DNA of 64,000 bases. It comes from Hymenobacter sediminicola (GTDB lineage: Bacteria; Bacteroidota; Bacteroidia; Cytophagales; Hymenobacteraceae). The position numbers and the translations under genes were made by a program. The DNA lies in contig NZ_CP060202.1 in assembly GCF_014250515.1 (NCBI RefSeq), forward strand, positions 62,001-126,000, read 5' to 3'. This document shows positions 8,364 through 17,087 of the stretch, in pieces; the stretch's first letter is position 1; the number at the start of each line of letters is the position of its first letter. The notes below the pieces were generated by a model. That model was not told the origin of the DNA and did no database searches. It was given only the letters and a program-made list of their open reading frames with translations.

Positions 8364-10298
8364 TTACTTCTGCAGTTCCACTACCCACGCCGTGCGGCCC
8401 GGCAGCTTCACCGATTTCAGGTCCGCAACGGCCGCCCCCGTGGTAACTTCCGTGCCTGAGGAGAAGCCGTTGAGGCGCTCAGCAAACCGAGCCATGTCGA
8501 CAGATTTTTCATCCTTGTTGGAGTTCATCATCACCATCACCGTGCCTGCATCAGAGTAGCGGAAATACGTATATATGCCGTCGTTCGGGATGAAATGCTG
8601 GTATTTGCCGGCGTGCAGGGCCGGGTGAGTTTTGCGGTAGTTGGCCAGCTTGCTTACGTAGTTGAAGGCTTCAGCCTCCTGCCCCGTGCGGTTCATGAAC
8701 AGATTCTTCTTGTCGCCGGCCCAGCCGCCGGGAAAGTCCTCCCGCACCTTGCCATCGGGGTTGGAGTAGTTCTTCATCAGCACCTCGGTACCGTAGTAGA
8801 GCTGCGGAATGCCGCGCGTAGTCAGCAGCCAGGCCAGCCCCATCTTGTACTTCGCAAAGTCCTCTCCTATCACCGAGTAGAACCGGCTCATGTCGTGGTT
8901 ATCCAAGAACACCACGTTGCGCATCGCGTCTTCGTAGAGCCAGTCGGCCTGCAGGGTATAGTACAGCTTGCTGATGCCTTCGGTCCAGCCGGCATCCTTG
9001 GTCAGGGCTTCGTTGATGGCGTACTGGCTCTGGAAGTCTAGTACGGAGGGCATATTACTCTTGAATCCATCAATTTCGGGCAGCACGTTTCGGGCAAAAT
9101 AGGCCTGCTGCTGCGTGCCCTGCACCCAGGTTTCGGCAAACATGCCCAGTTTGGGGTACTCCTCCAGCACAGCCTTGCCCCAATCCATCAAGAACTTGCG
9201 GTCCGAGTAGGTATAAGTGTCTACGCGGTAAGCATCGAGGCCGGTATACTCCACCCACCAGATAAAATTCTGAATCAGGTAGGTGCTCACCAGCGGATTG
9301 CTCTGGTTGAGGTCGGCCATGGTAGTATCAAACCAGCCCTCCCCAAACTGCTTCCGGTCGTAGCCGGACACGTACGGGTCGTTGAAGGCAGCGTCGCGGA
9401 AGTTGCTGCGTGTGAAGGCTGGCCACTGATGAAACCAGTCTTTGGCCGGCGCATCCTGCACGAGGTAGCCCTGGGTGCCCATGTGGTTGAGTACCACGTC
9501 GTGCACCACTTTCAGCCCCTGCTGGTGTGCTTGCTGCACGAAGGCCACATAGTCGGCATTGGTGCCATAGCGGCGGTCCACGGCGTAGAAATCGGTGAGG
9601 GCGTAGCCGTGGTAGCTGGCTTTGGGCTGGTCGTTTTCTACTACCGGCGTGGGCCAAATAGCCGTGACACCCAACTCCTTGAGGTACCCAAAATGGTCGG
9701 CAATGCCTTTCAGGTCGCCGCCGTGGCGACTGTACATCGAGTCGCGGGCGGCGGCCGGCGCCTTCATGCCCTTGATGTAGTCATTCTTCGGGTCGCCGTT
9801 GGCAAACCGGTCGGGCATGAGCAGGTAGATAAAGTCAGCCGTTGTGACGCCCTGCACCTTGGTAGGGTCTTGGGGCGTAGTGCGGGCGCGCAGCTCGTAG
9901 TTGTAGCGCACCGTTTTCTTGCCCTTAAACTCCAGCGCCAGCTGCCCCGGTTTGGTAGCAGGCCCAATGGTGAGGTTGACGAGCAGGTAGTTGGGGTTTT
10001 CGAGCGTTTGCACACCGTCCAGCGTTACGCCGTCGTACTTCAGGCTCACTTTGCTGCTCCCGATTCCGGTGCCGTGCACAAGTAGCTGCAGTTTCGGGTT
10101 CTTCATGCCCACCCACCAGAATGTGGGGTCGATGCGCTGGATAGGAGCGTTTTTCTGGGCGGTGGCACTGGCCAGCATAGCACCGTTGGTAGCCAGGCGG
10201 GCCAGTGCCACCGGGTTGAGCTGGGCTTGTGCAGGCGGCGTGAGCAGAGGAGTAGCCAGCAGCGAACCGGCCAGCAGCAGAATACAGGAAGGAGTCAT
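8364..10298 (-). CDS. Neopullulanase/cyclomaltodextrinase (GH13), SusA-like
   Basis: A 644-residue protein with a signal peptide (ending PAQAQ, about residue 26), an N-terminal Ig-like cyclomaltodextrinase domain (about 52-140: IDPTFWWVGMKNPKLQLLVHG), then the GH13 barrel. Region I is DVVLNH (267-272), the nucleophile is Asp 360 in YRVD, the acid/base is Glu 389 in FAET and the third acid is Asp 469 in LDNHD. A short cyclomaltodextrinase C-domain follows. This is the layout of SusA-type periplasmic neopullulanases, which cut starch oligosaccharides, cyclodextrins and pullulan to maltose or panose. It is first in the minus-strand run and divergent from the GT35 gene. A TAACTTGG near-match to the -7 box lies at 10330-10337. 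Confidence 0.92.
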   Translation of the reverse strand: MTPSCILLLAGSLLATPLLTPPAQAQLNPVALARLATNGAMLASATAQKNAPIQRIDPTFWWVGMKNPKLQLLVHGTGIGSSKVSLKYDGVTLDGVQTLENPNYLLVNLTIGPATKPGQLALEFKGKKTVRYNYELRARTTPQDPTKVQGVTTADFIYLLMPDRFANGDPKNDYIKGMKAPAAARDSMYSRHGGDLKGIADHFGYLKELGVTAIWPTPVVENDQPKASYHGYALTDFYAVDRRYGTNADYVAFVQQAHQQGLKVVHDVVLNHMGTQGYLVQDAPAKDWFHQWPAFTRSNFRDAAFNDPYVSGYDRKQFGEGWFDTTMADLNQSNPLVSTYLIQNFIWWVEYTGLDAYRVDTYTYSDRKFLMDWGKAVLEEYPKLGMFAETWVQGTQQQAYFARNVLPEIDGFKSNMPSVLDFQSQYAINEALTKDAGWTEGISKLYYTLQADWLYEDAMRNVVFLDNHDMSRFYSVIGEDFAKYKMGLAWLLTTRGIPQLYYGTEVLMKNYSNPDGKVREDFPGGWAGDKKNLFMNRTGQEAEAFNYVSKLANYRKTHPALHAGKYQHFIPNDGIYTYFRYSDAGTVMVMMNSNKDEKSVDMARFAERLNGFSSGTEVTTGAAVADLKSVKLPGRTAWVVELQK

Positions 10299-10384
10299 GA
10301 GCGCAGTGGGAATTCGGTCAGAAAGGCTGCCAAGTTACGCCGGGAAGCCGCCCAGAAGATAATGCTGAACTGCGCGGAATTAGT

Positions 10385-10415
10385 GTTGTGTTGACCGATT
10401 TTGCCACAATGTTTG
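10385..10415 (+). promoter_or_regulatory. Possible promoter for the GT35 gene
   Basis: GTTG (10385-10388) and AATGTTTG (10408-10415) are separated by 19 bases. Each has one mismatch to the Bacteroidota TTTG-19-TAnnTTTG layout. If real, transcription starts after the farthest upstream in-frame start (10388), so the protein must begin at the ATG at 10517. Confidence 0.3.
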
Positions 10416-10516
10416 CATGTAGCCCTACAATAGCGGCGTGGCAACAGGAAAATCCGATATTTGAATCCGCCGGACCCTGGTTGCTGGCCTTTCTTCCCTT
10501 ACTGATTTTTCCCTTT

Positions 10517-12166
10517 ATGGCTTTCGATTTCAAACCCTACACGCCGGCCTCCGAATTCACGACTCAGGCTGCGTATTTTTCCATGGAGTTTGCCCTGGAC
10601 CAGGCCCTCAAAACCTATTCCGGCGGCTTAGGCTTCCTGGCCGGCTCGCACATGCGCTCCGCCTACGAGCTCAAGCAAAACCTCATTGGCATAGGTATTC
10701 TCTGGACGTTCGGCTACTACGACCAGGGCCGCAACGAGGACCAGACCATGCGCTGCGACTTTCGCCACAAGCACTACTCTTTCCTTGAGGACACCGGCCT
10801 GATCTTCCCCATCACCATTCATGGGGCAGAAGTGCAGGTGAAGGCTATGTACTTGGCGCCCGACACGTTCGGCACGGCCCCGATGTTCTTCTTGACGACC
10901 GACATTCCCGAAAACGACTACATCTCGCGCACCATCTCGCACCACCTCTACGACGCCGACACGGCGGCCCGCGTAGCGCAAAGCATTCTGCTGGGGGTAG
11001 GTGGCGGCAAGCTGCTGGACGTGTTGGGCGTGAAAATGGATGTGTATCACCTCAACGAAGGTCACGGCCTGCCACTGGCGTTCTACCTCTACGAAAAGCA
11101 CGGCCGCAAGCTGGAAGAGGTGCAGAAGCGGCTCGTCTTCACGACGCACACGCCCGAGCTGGCCGGCAACGAGGAGCACCCCATGAAGCTGCTCACCGAC
11201 ATGACCTTCTTCGGCTCGGTACCCGCCGATGAAATCCGCCGCGTGGCGGGCGTAGAGCAGGAGATGCTGAATTACACGCTCACGGCGCTGCGCTTCTCGC
11301 GCAAAGCCAATGCCGTGAGCAAGGTACACGGTACCGTGGCCAACCAGATGTGGGGCGCCAACAAGGGTATCTGCTCCATTATTCCCATCACCAACTCCCA
11401 GAACGGCAGCTACTGGCGCGACCAGCAGTTGCACGAGGCCCTAGTAGCCAACGACGACCAGGCCCTGCTGGCCCGCAAGCGCAAGCTCAAGAAGCAGCTC
11501 TTCGACATCGTGGCCGACCAAACTGGTACTCTCCTCGACCCTGAGGTGCTAACCGTAGTATGGGCCCGCCGCTTTGCTGGCTACAAGCGCGCCGACCTGA
11601 TTCTGCGCCATTTCGAGCGGTTCCAGGAATTGGTGAACCGCACCGACCGGCCGGTGCAGGTTATCTGGGCCGGCAAGCCCTACCCCAAGGACTACGGCGC
11701 CATTGGCCTGTTCAACGACATTATCCAGAAGACCAAAGGCCTGAAAACCTGCGCAGTACTCACCGGCTATGAGCTGGCCCTGTCCGGCTACCTCAAGCGC
11801 GGCTCCGATGTATGGCTGAACACGCCGCGTTTCCCGCGCGAAGCCTCCGGCACCAGCGGCATGACGGCCGCCATGAACGGCAGCCTGAGCCTGAGCATTG
11901 CCGATGGCTGGATTCCGGAGTTTGTGCGCCACGGCGAAAACGGCTTCCTCATCCCTCACACCGATATTTACCAGCCTGACCACGTGAAGGATAACATCGA
12001 AGCCACCAGCCTGCTGGATGTACTCGAAAACGAAATCATTCCGCTTTACTACAACGAGCCGGCCAAGTACCTGGCCGTGGCCAAAGCTGCCATGCGCGAA
12101 GTAGAACCCGAATTCGAGTCGGGCCGCATGGCGACAGAATATTACCAGAAGCTGTACAATGCCTAA
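10517..12166 (+). CDS. GT35 alpha-glucan phosphorylase-like protein
   Basis: A 549-residue protein from the ATG at 10517. The reading frame stays open to 10388, but those 43 codons look like translated upstream DNA and the family usually starts near [14 protein letters not shown]. Short-form GT35 features include [43 protein letters not shown] and [15 protein letters not shown]. The family phosphorolyses maltodextrin or glycogen to glucose 1-phosphate using pyridoxal phosphate bound to a lysine in GTSGxK. Here that residue is Thr 450 (codon 11864-11866), so phosphorylase activity is doubtful. The gene is divergent from the amylase run. A terminator follows directly. Confidence 0.85.
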   Translation: MAFDFKPYTPASEFTTQAAYFSMEFALDQALKTYSGGLGFLAGSHMRSAYELKQNLIGIGILWTFGYYDQGRNEDQTMRCDFRHKHYSFLEDTGLIFPITIHGAEVQVKAMYLAPDTFGTAPMFFLTTDIPENDYISRTISHHLYDADTAARVAQSILLGVGGGKLLDVLGVKMDVYHLNEGHGLPLAFYLYEKHGRKLEEVQKRLVFTTHTPELAGNEEHPMKLLTDMTFFGSVPADEIRRVAGVEQEMLNYTLTALRFSRKANAVSKVHGTVANQMWGANKGICSIIPITNSQNGSYWRDQQLHEALVANDDQALLARKRKLKKQLFDIVADQTGTLLDPEVLTVVWARRFAGYKRADLILRHFERFQELVNRTDRPVQVIWAGKPYPKDYGAIGLFNDIIQKTKGLKTCAVLTGYELALSGYLKRGSDVWLNTPRFPREASGTSGMTAAMNGSLSLSIADGWIPEFVRHGENGFLIPHTDIYQPDHVKDNIEATSLLDVLENEIIPLYYNEPAKYLAVAKAAMREVEPEFESGRMATEYYQKLYNA

Positions 12167-12205
12167 TTGCTAAGTGATTTGCCGTTAGGTATTTGTATGA
12201 AAAAT

Positions 12206-12242
12206 AAAACGTCCTGCTGAACTCTCTTCGGCAGGACGTTTT
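12206..12242. terminator. Intrinsic terminator between convergent genes
   Basis: AAAACGTCCTGC (12206-12217) pairs with GCAGGACGTTTT (12231-12242) around a 13-base loop. It separates the GT35 gene from the leftward SGNH hydrolase gene. Confidence 0.88.
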
Positions 12243-12252
12243 GCTTTTCCAG

Positions 12253-12927
12253 CTACTGCTGCAGCACGCCGTTCAATACAGCCCACACGTTTTCAGCTAG
12301 TAGCTTATGGCCGGCGGCGTTGGGATGCACGCCGTCAGCTAGGTTTAGCTCGCGGCGGCCCAGCACGCCCTGAAGCAGGAAGGGCACGAAAGACAGGCTA
12401 TTCTTCTCGGCCAGCAGGCGGAATGAGGCTTTGAATTCGGCGGCGTAGCGTCCATACTGGTGCCCCCCGAAGGCGCTCAGGTCGAAGGGAAACTCTAAGC
12501 CCACCAGCACAATGCGCGCCTCGGGATACTTTAGCCGCACCTGGTCGATGATGGCTTGCAGGTTCTGGGTGGTTTCGCGCACCGGAATACCGCGCAGACC
12601 GTCGTTGGCACCCAGTTCCAACACAAACACGTCTACCGGCTGGCGGGCCAGCACGGAGGCCACGCGCTGCCGGCCACCGGCGCTAGTTTCGCCACTCACG
12701 CCGTAGTTGAAGGTTTTGTAGGGTAAGTTCAGCGAATCGAGGCGCTGCTGGAGCAGGCTCGGGAAGGCGGCACTGGCAGGCAGTTGGTAGCCGGCCGTGA
12801 GGCTGTTGCCGAAGAAAATGATGTTTTGCATACGAGGCGGCGGTGCGGTGGTGGGCAGAGCGGCTGCGGAATCGGGAGTTCCGCAGGCGGCCAGCAGCAG
12901 GCACACGCAAATCAGGAGATACTGCAT
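12253..12927 (-). CDS. SGNH/GDSL hydrolase lipoprotein (TesA/arylesterase-like)
   Basis: I chose the ATG at 12927 (224 residues) because it gives a clean lipoprotein signal: hydrophobic ICVCLLLAAC with the lipobox Cys about 17 residues in. A farther upstream start at 12957 would bury it. SGNH blocks are clear: FFGNSLTAG (block I Ser), NYGVSGETSAGG (block II Gly), LGANDG (block III Asn) and DGVHPNAAGH (block V Asp and His). The family includes TesA, a periplasmic thioesterase/lysophospholipase/arylesterase; the true substrate is unknown. It would be anchored to the inner or outer membrane. Confidence 0.9.
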   Translation of the reverse strand: MQYLLICVCLLLAACGTPDSAAALPTTAPPPRMQNIIFFGNSLTAGYQLPASAAFPSLLQQRLDSLNLPYKTFNYGVSGETSAGGRQRVASVLARQPVDVFVLELGANDGLRGIPVRETTQNLQAIIDQVRLKYPEARIVLVGLEFPFDLSAFGGHQYGRYAAEFKASFRLLAEKNSLSFVPFLLQGVLGRRELNLADGVHPNAAGHKLLAENVWAVLNGVLQQ

Positions 12928-13045
12928 AAAACAGGCGCCCGGCAAAAGGCTAGGCACGCAGCGTATACTTGCCCGCCCCAGTTAAAAGTTGCCAGCCTCG
13001 TCAGCAATTTGCGGCGGAGCAAACTTTTTTACCGGTTTCCGGCTT

Positions 13046-13079
13046 TACCTTTGCTGCAGATAAGAATCATTCTTATCTG
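13046..13079 (+). promoter_or_regulatory. Promoter with overlapping Fur/PerR-like palindromic operator
   Basis: TACCTTTG at 13046-13053 is an exact Bacteroidota -7 box. Starting four bases later, 13057-13079 is a perfect inverted repeat: two 11-base arms (CAGATAAGAAT and its complement) around one central C. It lies where transcription would begin, 35 bases before the thioredoxin ATG. The core fits 14 of 19 positions of the Fur box and 11 of 14 of the PerR 7-1-7 box, so a Fur-superfamily repressor is a reasonable guess. As RNA it would also form an 11-bp hairpin with a one-base loop, which is sterically poor, favouring a DNA operator. Confidence 0.6.
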
Positions 13080-13113
13080 AGTATCTCGCTGATTTTCACG
13101 AAAACCTGATCTA

Positions 13114-13431
13114 ATGCCCGTTATCAAAGCCACGGACGCCGAATTTGCCGAATTGCTCGAACAGAACGAGAAAGTAGTAGTGAAGTACTACGCCGATTGG
13201 TGCGGCAACTGCCGCCTGTTTTCTCCGAAATACAAGCGTATGGCTATTGCCATGCAGGAGCAGGGTATCAAGTTTTTGGATGTGAATGCCGAAACCAGCC
13301 CCGAAGCCCGCAAGCTGGCCAACGTTACGAACCTGCCTTTCTTCGCTGTTTTCCGCAACGGCGAGCTGCTGGAAACGGTAGCAGCCAGCAAGGAAGAAGC
13401 TGTTGCGGCCCTGATTTCGCGCCTCAACTAA
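13114..13431 (+). CDS. Thioredoxin family protein
   Basis: A 105-residue cytosolic single-domain thioredoxin. The active site is WCGNC (Cys 30 and Cys 33) after strand VVVKYYAD, and the cis-proline is Pro 75 in TNLPFF. WCGNC rather than WCGPC places it among thioredoxin-like reductants. It is followed 11 bases later by a small conserved gene and is preceded by a promoter with a Fur/PerR-like palindrome, so a role in peroxide or metal stress is plausible. No signal peptide. Confidence 0.92.
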   Translation: MPVIKATDAEFAELLEQNEKVVVKYYADWCGNCRLFSPKYKRMAIAMQEQGIKFLDVNAETSPEARKLANVTNLPFFAVFRNGELLETVAASKEEAVAALISRLN

Positions 13432-13442
13432 GTCTGCCGTCC

Positions 13443-13685
13443 ATGAAAATGCCCGTTATTAAGCGCTTGGTAGAAACCCAAACGCTGGAGTCCCTGGTAG
13501 CCGCCGAAGAAGCCCTACTAGAAGAACAGGAACTAGCTTTTGAGGTAGAAGGGGAAGACGAAGGCGAGAAACTGACGCACGTGTTTGCCGCCATCTTCAT
13601 CCTCAATCACATGCAGGACCACGGCTCCCAGTTCAAGGACGCCCTTCGCGAGTACACCAAGAAAGTGCGCGTCTCCATCAGCTAA
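13443..13685 (+). CDS. Small acidic conserved Bacteroidota protein, 80 aa (probably DUF6952)
   Basis: The ATG at 13443 gives MKMPVIKRLVETQTLESL, then a strongly acidic helix (AAEEALLEEQELAFEVEGEDEGE) and a basic end (REYTKKVRVSIS). I recall this as a small family, catalogued I believe as DUF6952, that sits next to thioredoxin and peroxiredoxin genes across the phylum; the name is from memory. The open frame extends upstream into the thioredoxin gene but that part is out-of-frame sequence. It shares the thioredoxin promoter and a strong terminator follows. Function unknown. Confidence 0.8.
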   Translation: MKMPVIKRLVETQTLESLVAAEEALLEEQELAFEVEGEDEGEKLTHVFAAIFILNHMQDHGSQFKDALREYTKKVRVSIS

Positions 13686-13707
13686 GATGGCTGCCACGCG
13701 CCTCATG

Positions 13708-13741
13708 AAAAAGGCCGGCCCTATCAGGGGCCGGCCTTTTT
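13708..13741. terminator. Intrinsic terminator between convergent genes
   Basis: AAAAAGGCCGGCCC (13708-13721) pairs with GGGCCGGCCTTTTT (13728-13741) around a 6-base loop. It closes the thioredoxin unit and, in the other direction, the carotenoid cluster. Confidence 0.92.
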
Positions 13742-13763
13742 CATTTTTGGCAAAACTAAGGGT

Positions 13764-14381
13764 CTAGTTTCCCCACATTTTGCCAAAGTGTACTGTCGTC
13801 AGGCGCATTCCCTCCTCGGTGCAAAGGCCTCGAACGTAGGGGAAGAAAATGTTCCGATAGACATCAGCGAGGCTGGTGTGCTCAGGCGGGAAGTAGGTTT
13901 CGTTCAGGACCAGACTGAATTGCGCCACAATGATTCGGGCAATGAACGACGCGTCGAGGGCGGCACGAAGCTGACCCTCCTGAATACCCTCCTGAATGAG
14001 GCGAGTAAGCAGCGGATAGGCGTAGTCGTGCATGTGTTCCTGCATGGCATCCCAAACCAGAGGAAGCTGCTCCCGCACAATATGGTATTCGTGGTGGGAA
14101 TTGCGTAGCTCCTGCACACTGTGGTGCAGTAGGGCCAGCAGGCATTCTATAGGCGTCGCCAGATTTGAGAAAAGCTCCTGTTGCTCATGGCGTTGCCGGG
14201 CTAGGTTATGGCGCGTTACCTGCAGCATCAGTTCCGCTTTGGAGCCAAAAACGGTGCGAAAAGTAGCGGGTGTCATGTCCAGAGCTACTGCCAGCTGTTC
14301 TTCATGCAGGAGGCGTATTCCCGCGTCGCGGAAGAGCTGGTTTGCCCGTTCAAGTAGTTGATGGAGTAGTACTTGCTCCAT
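13764..14381 (-). CDS. TetR/AcrR family transcriptional regulator
   Basis: A 205-residue protein. The N-terminal helix-turn-helix spans about residues 5-52 (ANQLFRDAGIR...LAVALDMTPATFRTVFGSKAEL), the usual TetR layout, although the recognition helix is atypical. The remainder is the helical ligand and dimer domain (hydrophobic FIARIIVAQFSLVLNETYF). It lies 90 bases after cruF on the same strand, so it is probably the last gene of the carotenoid run and could control it. Its ligand is unknown. Confidence 0.85.
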   Translation of the reverse strand: MEQVLLHQLLERANQLFRDAGIRLLHEEQLAVALDMTPATFRTVFGSKAELMLQVTRHNLARQRHEQQELFSNLATPIECLLALLHHSVQELRNSHHEYHIVREQLPLVWDAMQEHMHDYAYPLLTRLIQEGIQEGQLRAALDASFIARIIVAQFSLVLNETYFPPEHTSLADVYRNIFFPYVRGLCTEEGMRLTTVHFGKMWGN

Positions 14382-14471
14382 AAGGTGGAAGTAGAGAGTT
14401 GATCGGAGGAATGGAATTTATTCAAGAACGATGATAGGTATAACAAATAGTATTCCAAGACACCAATATTT

Positions 14472-15179
14472 CTAGCGAATCAGGCTCAATCCAAAAAAGA
14501 AAAGGAGCTGCAGCATGAACACGAACGGTGCCAACGCATTACGCTTTTCAAAACTGGTGCGGTTGAAGAACACCTGTAGAATGAGCGACACAGCAAACCA
14601 ACCCTTGAAGTTCTGCAATGGAATAACATCGAAGCGCCACTGCCAGAAGTCGTAGCGCACGGCTACGGGCTCCAGGCACGCATCTAGGCCTACCATAAGC
14701 AGGGTGGCTACCACGGCTCGCAGGAAATCCGGGATGGGCAGATAGCGGGCCAGCACTCCGGTCGTGTATACCAGCATCAGCCAGTTGACGCCTATCATCA
14801 GGGGCACGCCCAGCCACTTTGTGCCCAGCGTGGGGCCATACTGGTAGAACCCAAACAGCAGCCCGGTGCGAATACCGACAACTTCCACAAAGAAGCCTAC
14901 GGCCATTGTTACAAGGCAGAACCACCAGAACGTCGGACTCCGCTCAGTCTGAAAGGCCAGCAGCAGGCCCACCGTCAGCAGCAGGTTCAGGGGCACAAAC
15001 TGCAGGTAGAACGACGGGTCTTCGGAAAAGCCCAGACCCAGGAAGCCCGTGACGTGAAACAGCAGCAGAATACCCTGAGCCACGCGTAGCCGCCGGCGCT
15101 GGGCTACCGTCCGCTCAGCAGCGGCAGCTTCATGCGTTGGAGGTGCTTCAGTGGGAAGATGTTGGATGGATTCGGGCAT
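14472..15179 (-). CDS. cruF: Carotenoid biosynthesis protein, CruF-type 1,2-hydratase
   Basis: A 235-residue integral membrane protein with about seven hydrophobic segments after a 30-residue polar N-terminus. Family marks include VEVVGIRTGLLFGFYQYGPTLG, PLMIGVNWLMLVYTTG and MVGLDACLEPVAVRYDFWQW, typical of the carotenoid biosynthesis (former DUF422) family that contains CruF. CruF adds water across the end double bond of an acyclic carotenoid, giving the 1-hydroxy group found in flexixanthin- and saproxanthin-type pigments. It is 92 bases after the crtD-like desaturase gene, its usual partner in that pathway. Confidence 0.88.
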   Translation of the reverse strand: MPESIQHLPTEAPPTHEAAAAERTVAQRRRLRVAQGILLLFHVTGFLGLGFSEDPSFYLQFVPLNLLLTVGLLLAFQTERSPTFWWFCLVTMAVGFFVEVVGIRTGLLFGFYQYGPTLGTKWLGVPLMIGVNWLMLVYTTGVLARYLPIPDFLRAVVATLLMVGLDACLEPVAVRYDFWQWRFDVIPLQNFKGWFAVSLILQVFFNRTSFEKRNALAPFVFMLQLLFFFGLSLIR

Positions 15180-15271
15180 TAGTAACCAATTAACAGTATG
15201 GAATGAGAATCAGATGCTTATAGGCTGCCGGGCAGGCGTATAGCCACCGCCAGCTCTCTACGTACACCTGT

Positions 15272-16777
15272 TTATTCATTCTCAATCAACTCAGACACGA
15301 TACGGGCCGAAAGTAGGCAAAGCGGAATGCCGCCGCCCGGATGCACCGAGCCGCCGCAAAAGTACAGCCCTTCCAGCTTCCGCGAGAAGTTGGGGTGGCG
15401 CAGGAAAGCCGCCAGCAGATTGTTGCTGGAACTGCCATATAGTGCCCCTCCAAACGACGAGGTGCGCCTTTCAATTCCCGGCGGGTCCCAGACCTGCTCG
15501 GCCCGTATCAGTGGCGCAATATCGGTGCCCAGCGCCTGGCTCACGCGAGCCAACACAGCCGCGCGGGTGTGGGCCACCAGCGCCGGCCAGTTCTGGCCCT
15601 GGTCGTGGGGCACGTTCACCATCACAAACCAGTTTTCGTGGCCGGGCGGGGCATCAGCGGGCGTATGGCCGCTCGTGATATTGACGTACACCGTAGGGTC
15701 GTCGGCAACGGCTTTTTCCTGGAAAATAGCTTCAAACTCACGCTTATAATCGGCCGAGAAGAAGATGTTGTGCACGCCCAGCTCCGGGAAGCGCCGCGCA
15801 ATGCCCCAGTAAAAAATAAGGGCCGACGACGAGCGGGGCTGGGCCAATGTGCTTTCCGGAGCTGGCTGGCTAGGCAGTAAGCGGCGGTAGGTGGGCACCA
15901 CATCCATATTGCTGACTACCAGCCCAAAGTCATATACATCCTGCGGCGTCCGCACGCCCGTAACGTGGCCGCTGGCCGTCAGAATTTCCTCCACCGGCTC
16001 GTGGTAGCGGAACTGTACCCCCAGCTCTTCGGCCAACCGCACGAGGCTTTGGGCAATGGCATAGATGCCGCCTTCGGGGTAAAAAGCTCCCAGGCCGTGC
16101 TCCAGGTGCGGGATGAGGCTGAGCGTGGCGGGGGCTTGGTACGGGTCGGAGCCGTTGTAGGTGGCAAACCGGTCGAAGAGCTGCACGAGGCGCGCATCCT
16201 GCGGGAAAGCCGCCGCGTGGCGCTGGTGCATGGTGCTGAGCAGGCCAAGCTGCGGCAGCGCTGCCAGCGCCTTCAGCACCTCGGGGCTGAGGTAGGTGCC
16301 GGCTTTGTGCAGCGACTTGTGCAGAAACGTGCCCGCTGTGCCTTCGTAGGCCTGCCCACTGCGCCGCAGAAACTGCAGCACCTGCGCCGCTGGCACGTCC
16401 AGCTTCTGCTCCACTTCCCTTGCAAACTTTTCCTCATCGGCCCAGGCGGTAAGGCGGGTGCCGTCGGCGAAGAAGTACTGTGTGATGGGGTCGAGGCGCT
16501 GGTAGCGGAAATAGTCCTGCGGGTTGCGGCCGGCCAGCCGGAACAGCTCATCTACCAACTCCGGCAGCGTGAACAGCGAGGGGCCACCGTCGAAACGGTA
16601 GCCGCCCGGGAGCTCCAATTGGTGCATTTTGCCCCCGAAGCTCTCCTGCGCCTCAAACACCGTGACGTTGTGCCCGCGCACTGCCAGCCGCACCGCCGCC
16701 GCAATGCCGCCGATACCCGCCCCCACAATGGCCACAGGACGCGAAGCAGGAGAAATAAAGGTTTTCTTTCGAGCCAC
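15272..16777 (-). CDS. crtD: Phytoene desaturase family carotenoid desaturase, CrtD-like
   Basis: A 501-residue FAD amine-oxidase-fold protein. The Rossmann motif VAIVGAGIGGIAAAVRLA lies at about 16-33 with the acidic strand end TVFEAQESFGGKM, and the C-terminal FAD motif is GGSVHPGGGIPLCLLSAR. That last block resembles 1-hydroxycarotenoid 3,4-desaturases (CrtD) more than phytoene desaturase (CrtI); CrtI cannot be excluded without a tree. Context helps: no phytoene synthase gene is adjacent, while cruF is next in the run. The first codon appears to be GTG, and a TATCTTG sequence at 16782-16788 only five bases upstream could mean a leaderless message. Confidence 0.8.
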   Translation of the reverse strand: MARKKTFISPASRPVAIVGAGIGGIAAAVRLAVRGHNVTVFEAQESFGGKMHQLELPGGYRFDGGPSLFTLPELVDELFRLAGRNPQDYFRYQRLDPITQYFFADGTRLTAWADEEKFAREVEQKLDVPAAQVLQFLRRSGQAYEGTAGTFLHKSLHKAGTYLSPEVLKALAALPQLGLLSTMHQRHAAAFPQDARLVQLFDRFATYNGSDPYQAPATLSLIPHLEHGLGAFYPEGGIYAIAQSLVRLAEELGVQFRYHEPVEEILTASGHVTGVRTPQDVYDFGLVVSNMDVVPTYRRLLPSQPAPESTLAQPRSSSALIFYWGIARRFPELGVHNIFFSADYKREFEAIFQEKAVADDPTVYVNITSGHTPADAPPGHENWFVMVNVPHDQGQNWPALVAHTRAAVLARVSQALGTDIAPLIRAEQVWDPPGIERRTSSFGGALYGSSSNNLLAAFLRHPNFSRKLEGLYFCGGSVHPGGGIPLCLLSARIVSELIENE

Positions 16778-17087
16778 GGAGCAAGATAAAGGGTGCGCGC
16801 AAGCTACAACTCCAAAACCAGCCGTATGGCTTCAGCCTACAGGTGAAAAAGTAGTGGGGCCGGGCTATGAGCAGGAACGTCTATGGCATCAACCGTCAGG
16901 CCGTCAGAGGAATGCAGCTGAAATGCCTAAAAATTATTTTTGAATAGAACAGGCTGCCGCGGCTGGAAAAACAAGCCACTGGTTCGAGGTTTTCGCGAGG
17001 CCGGCCGGTCAGGGCCCCGCTACTGGATAAGTTGTGCCGGAAGGTGCAGATATTGGCTTCAACATCAGTAGATTTGAATGCTCTATT
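16778..17087. other. Divergent intergenic region, 310 bases
   Basis: This gap lies between the leftward carotenoid cluster and the rightward small membrane protein gene. I see a promoter-like TAGATTTG at its right end and a TATCTTG on the minus strand at its left end. No ORF or RNA gene stands out in the middle. Confidence 0.5.
17069..17076 (+). promoter_or_regulatory. Bacteroidota -7 promoter box (TAGATTTG)
   Basis: TAGATTTG is an exact TAnnTTTG match ending 11 bases before the ATG at 17088. It implies a leader of only a few bases and argues against the GTG at 17034 as the start. Confidence 0.5.

Noticed and set aside
10388..10516. N-terminal extension of the GT35 gene
   Set aside because: These 43 codons carry no family similarity and include a likely promoter; the family-type start is at 10517.
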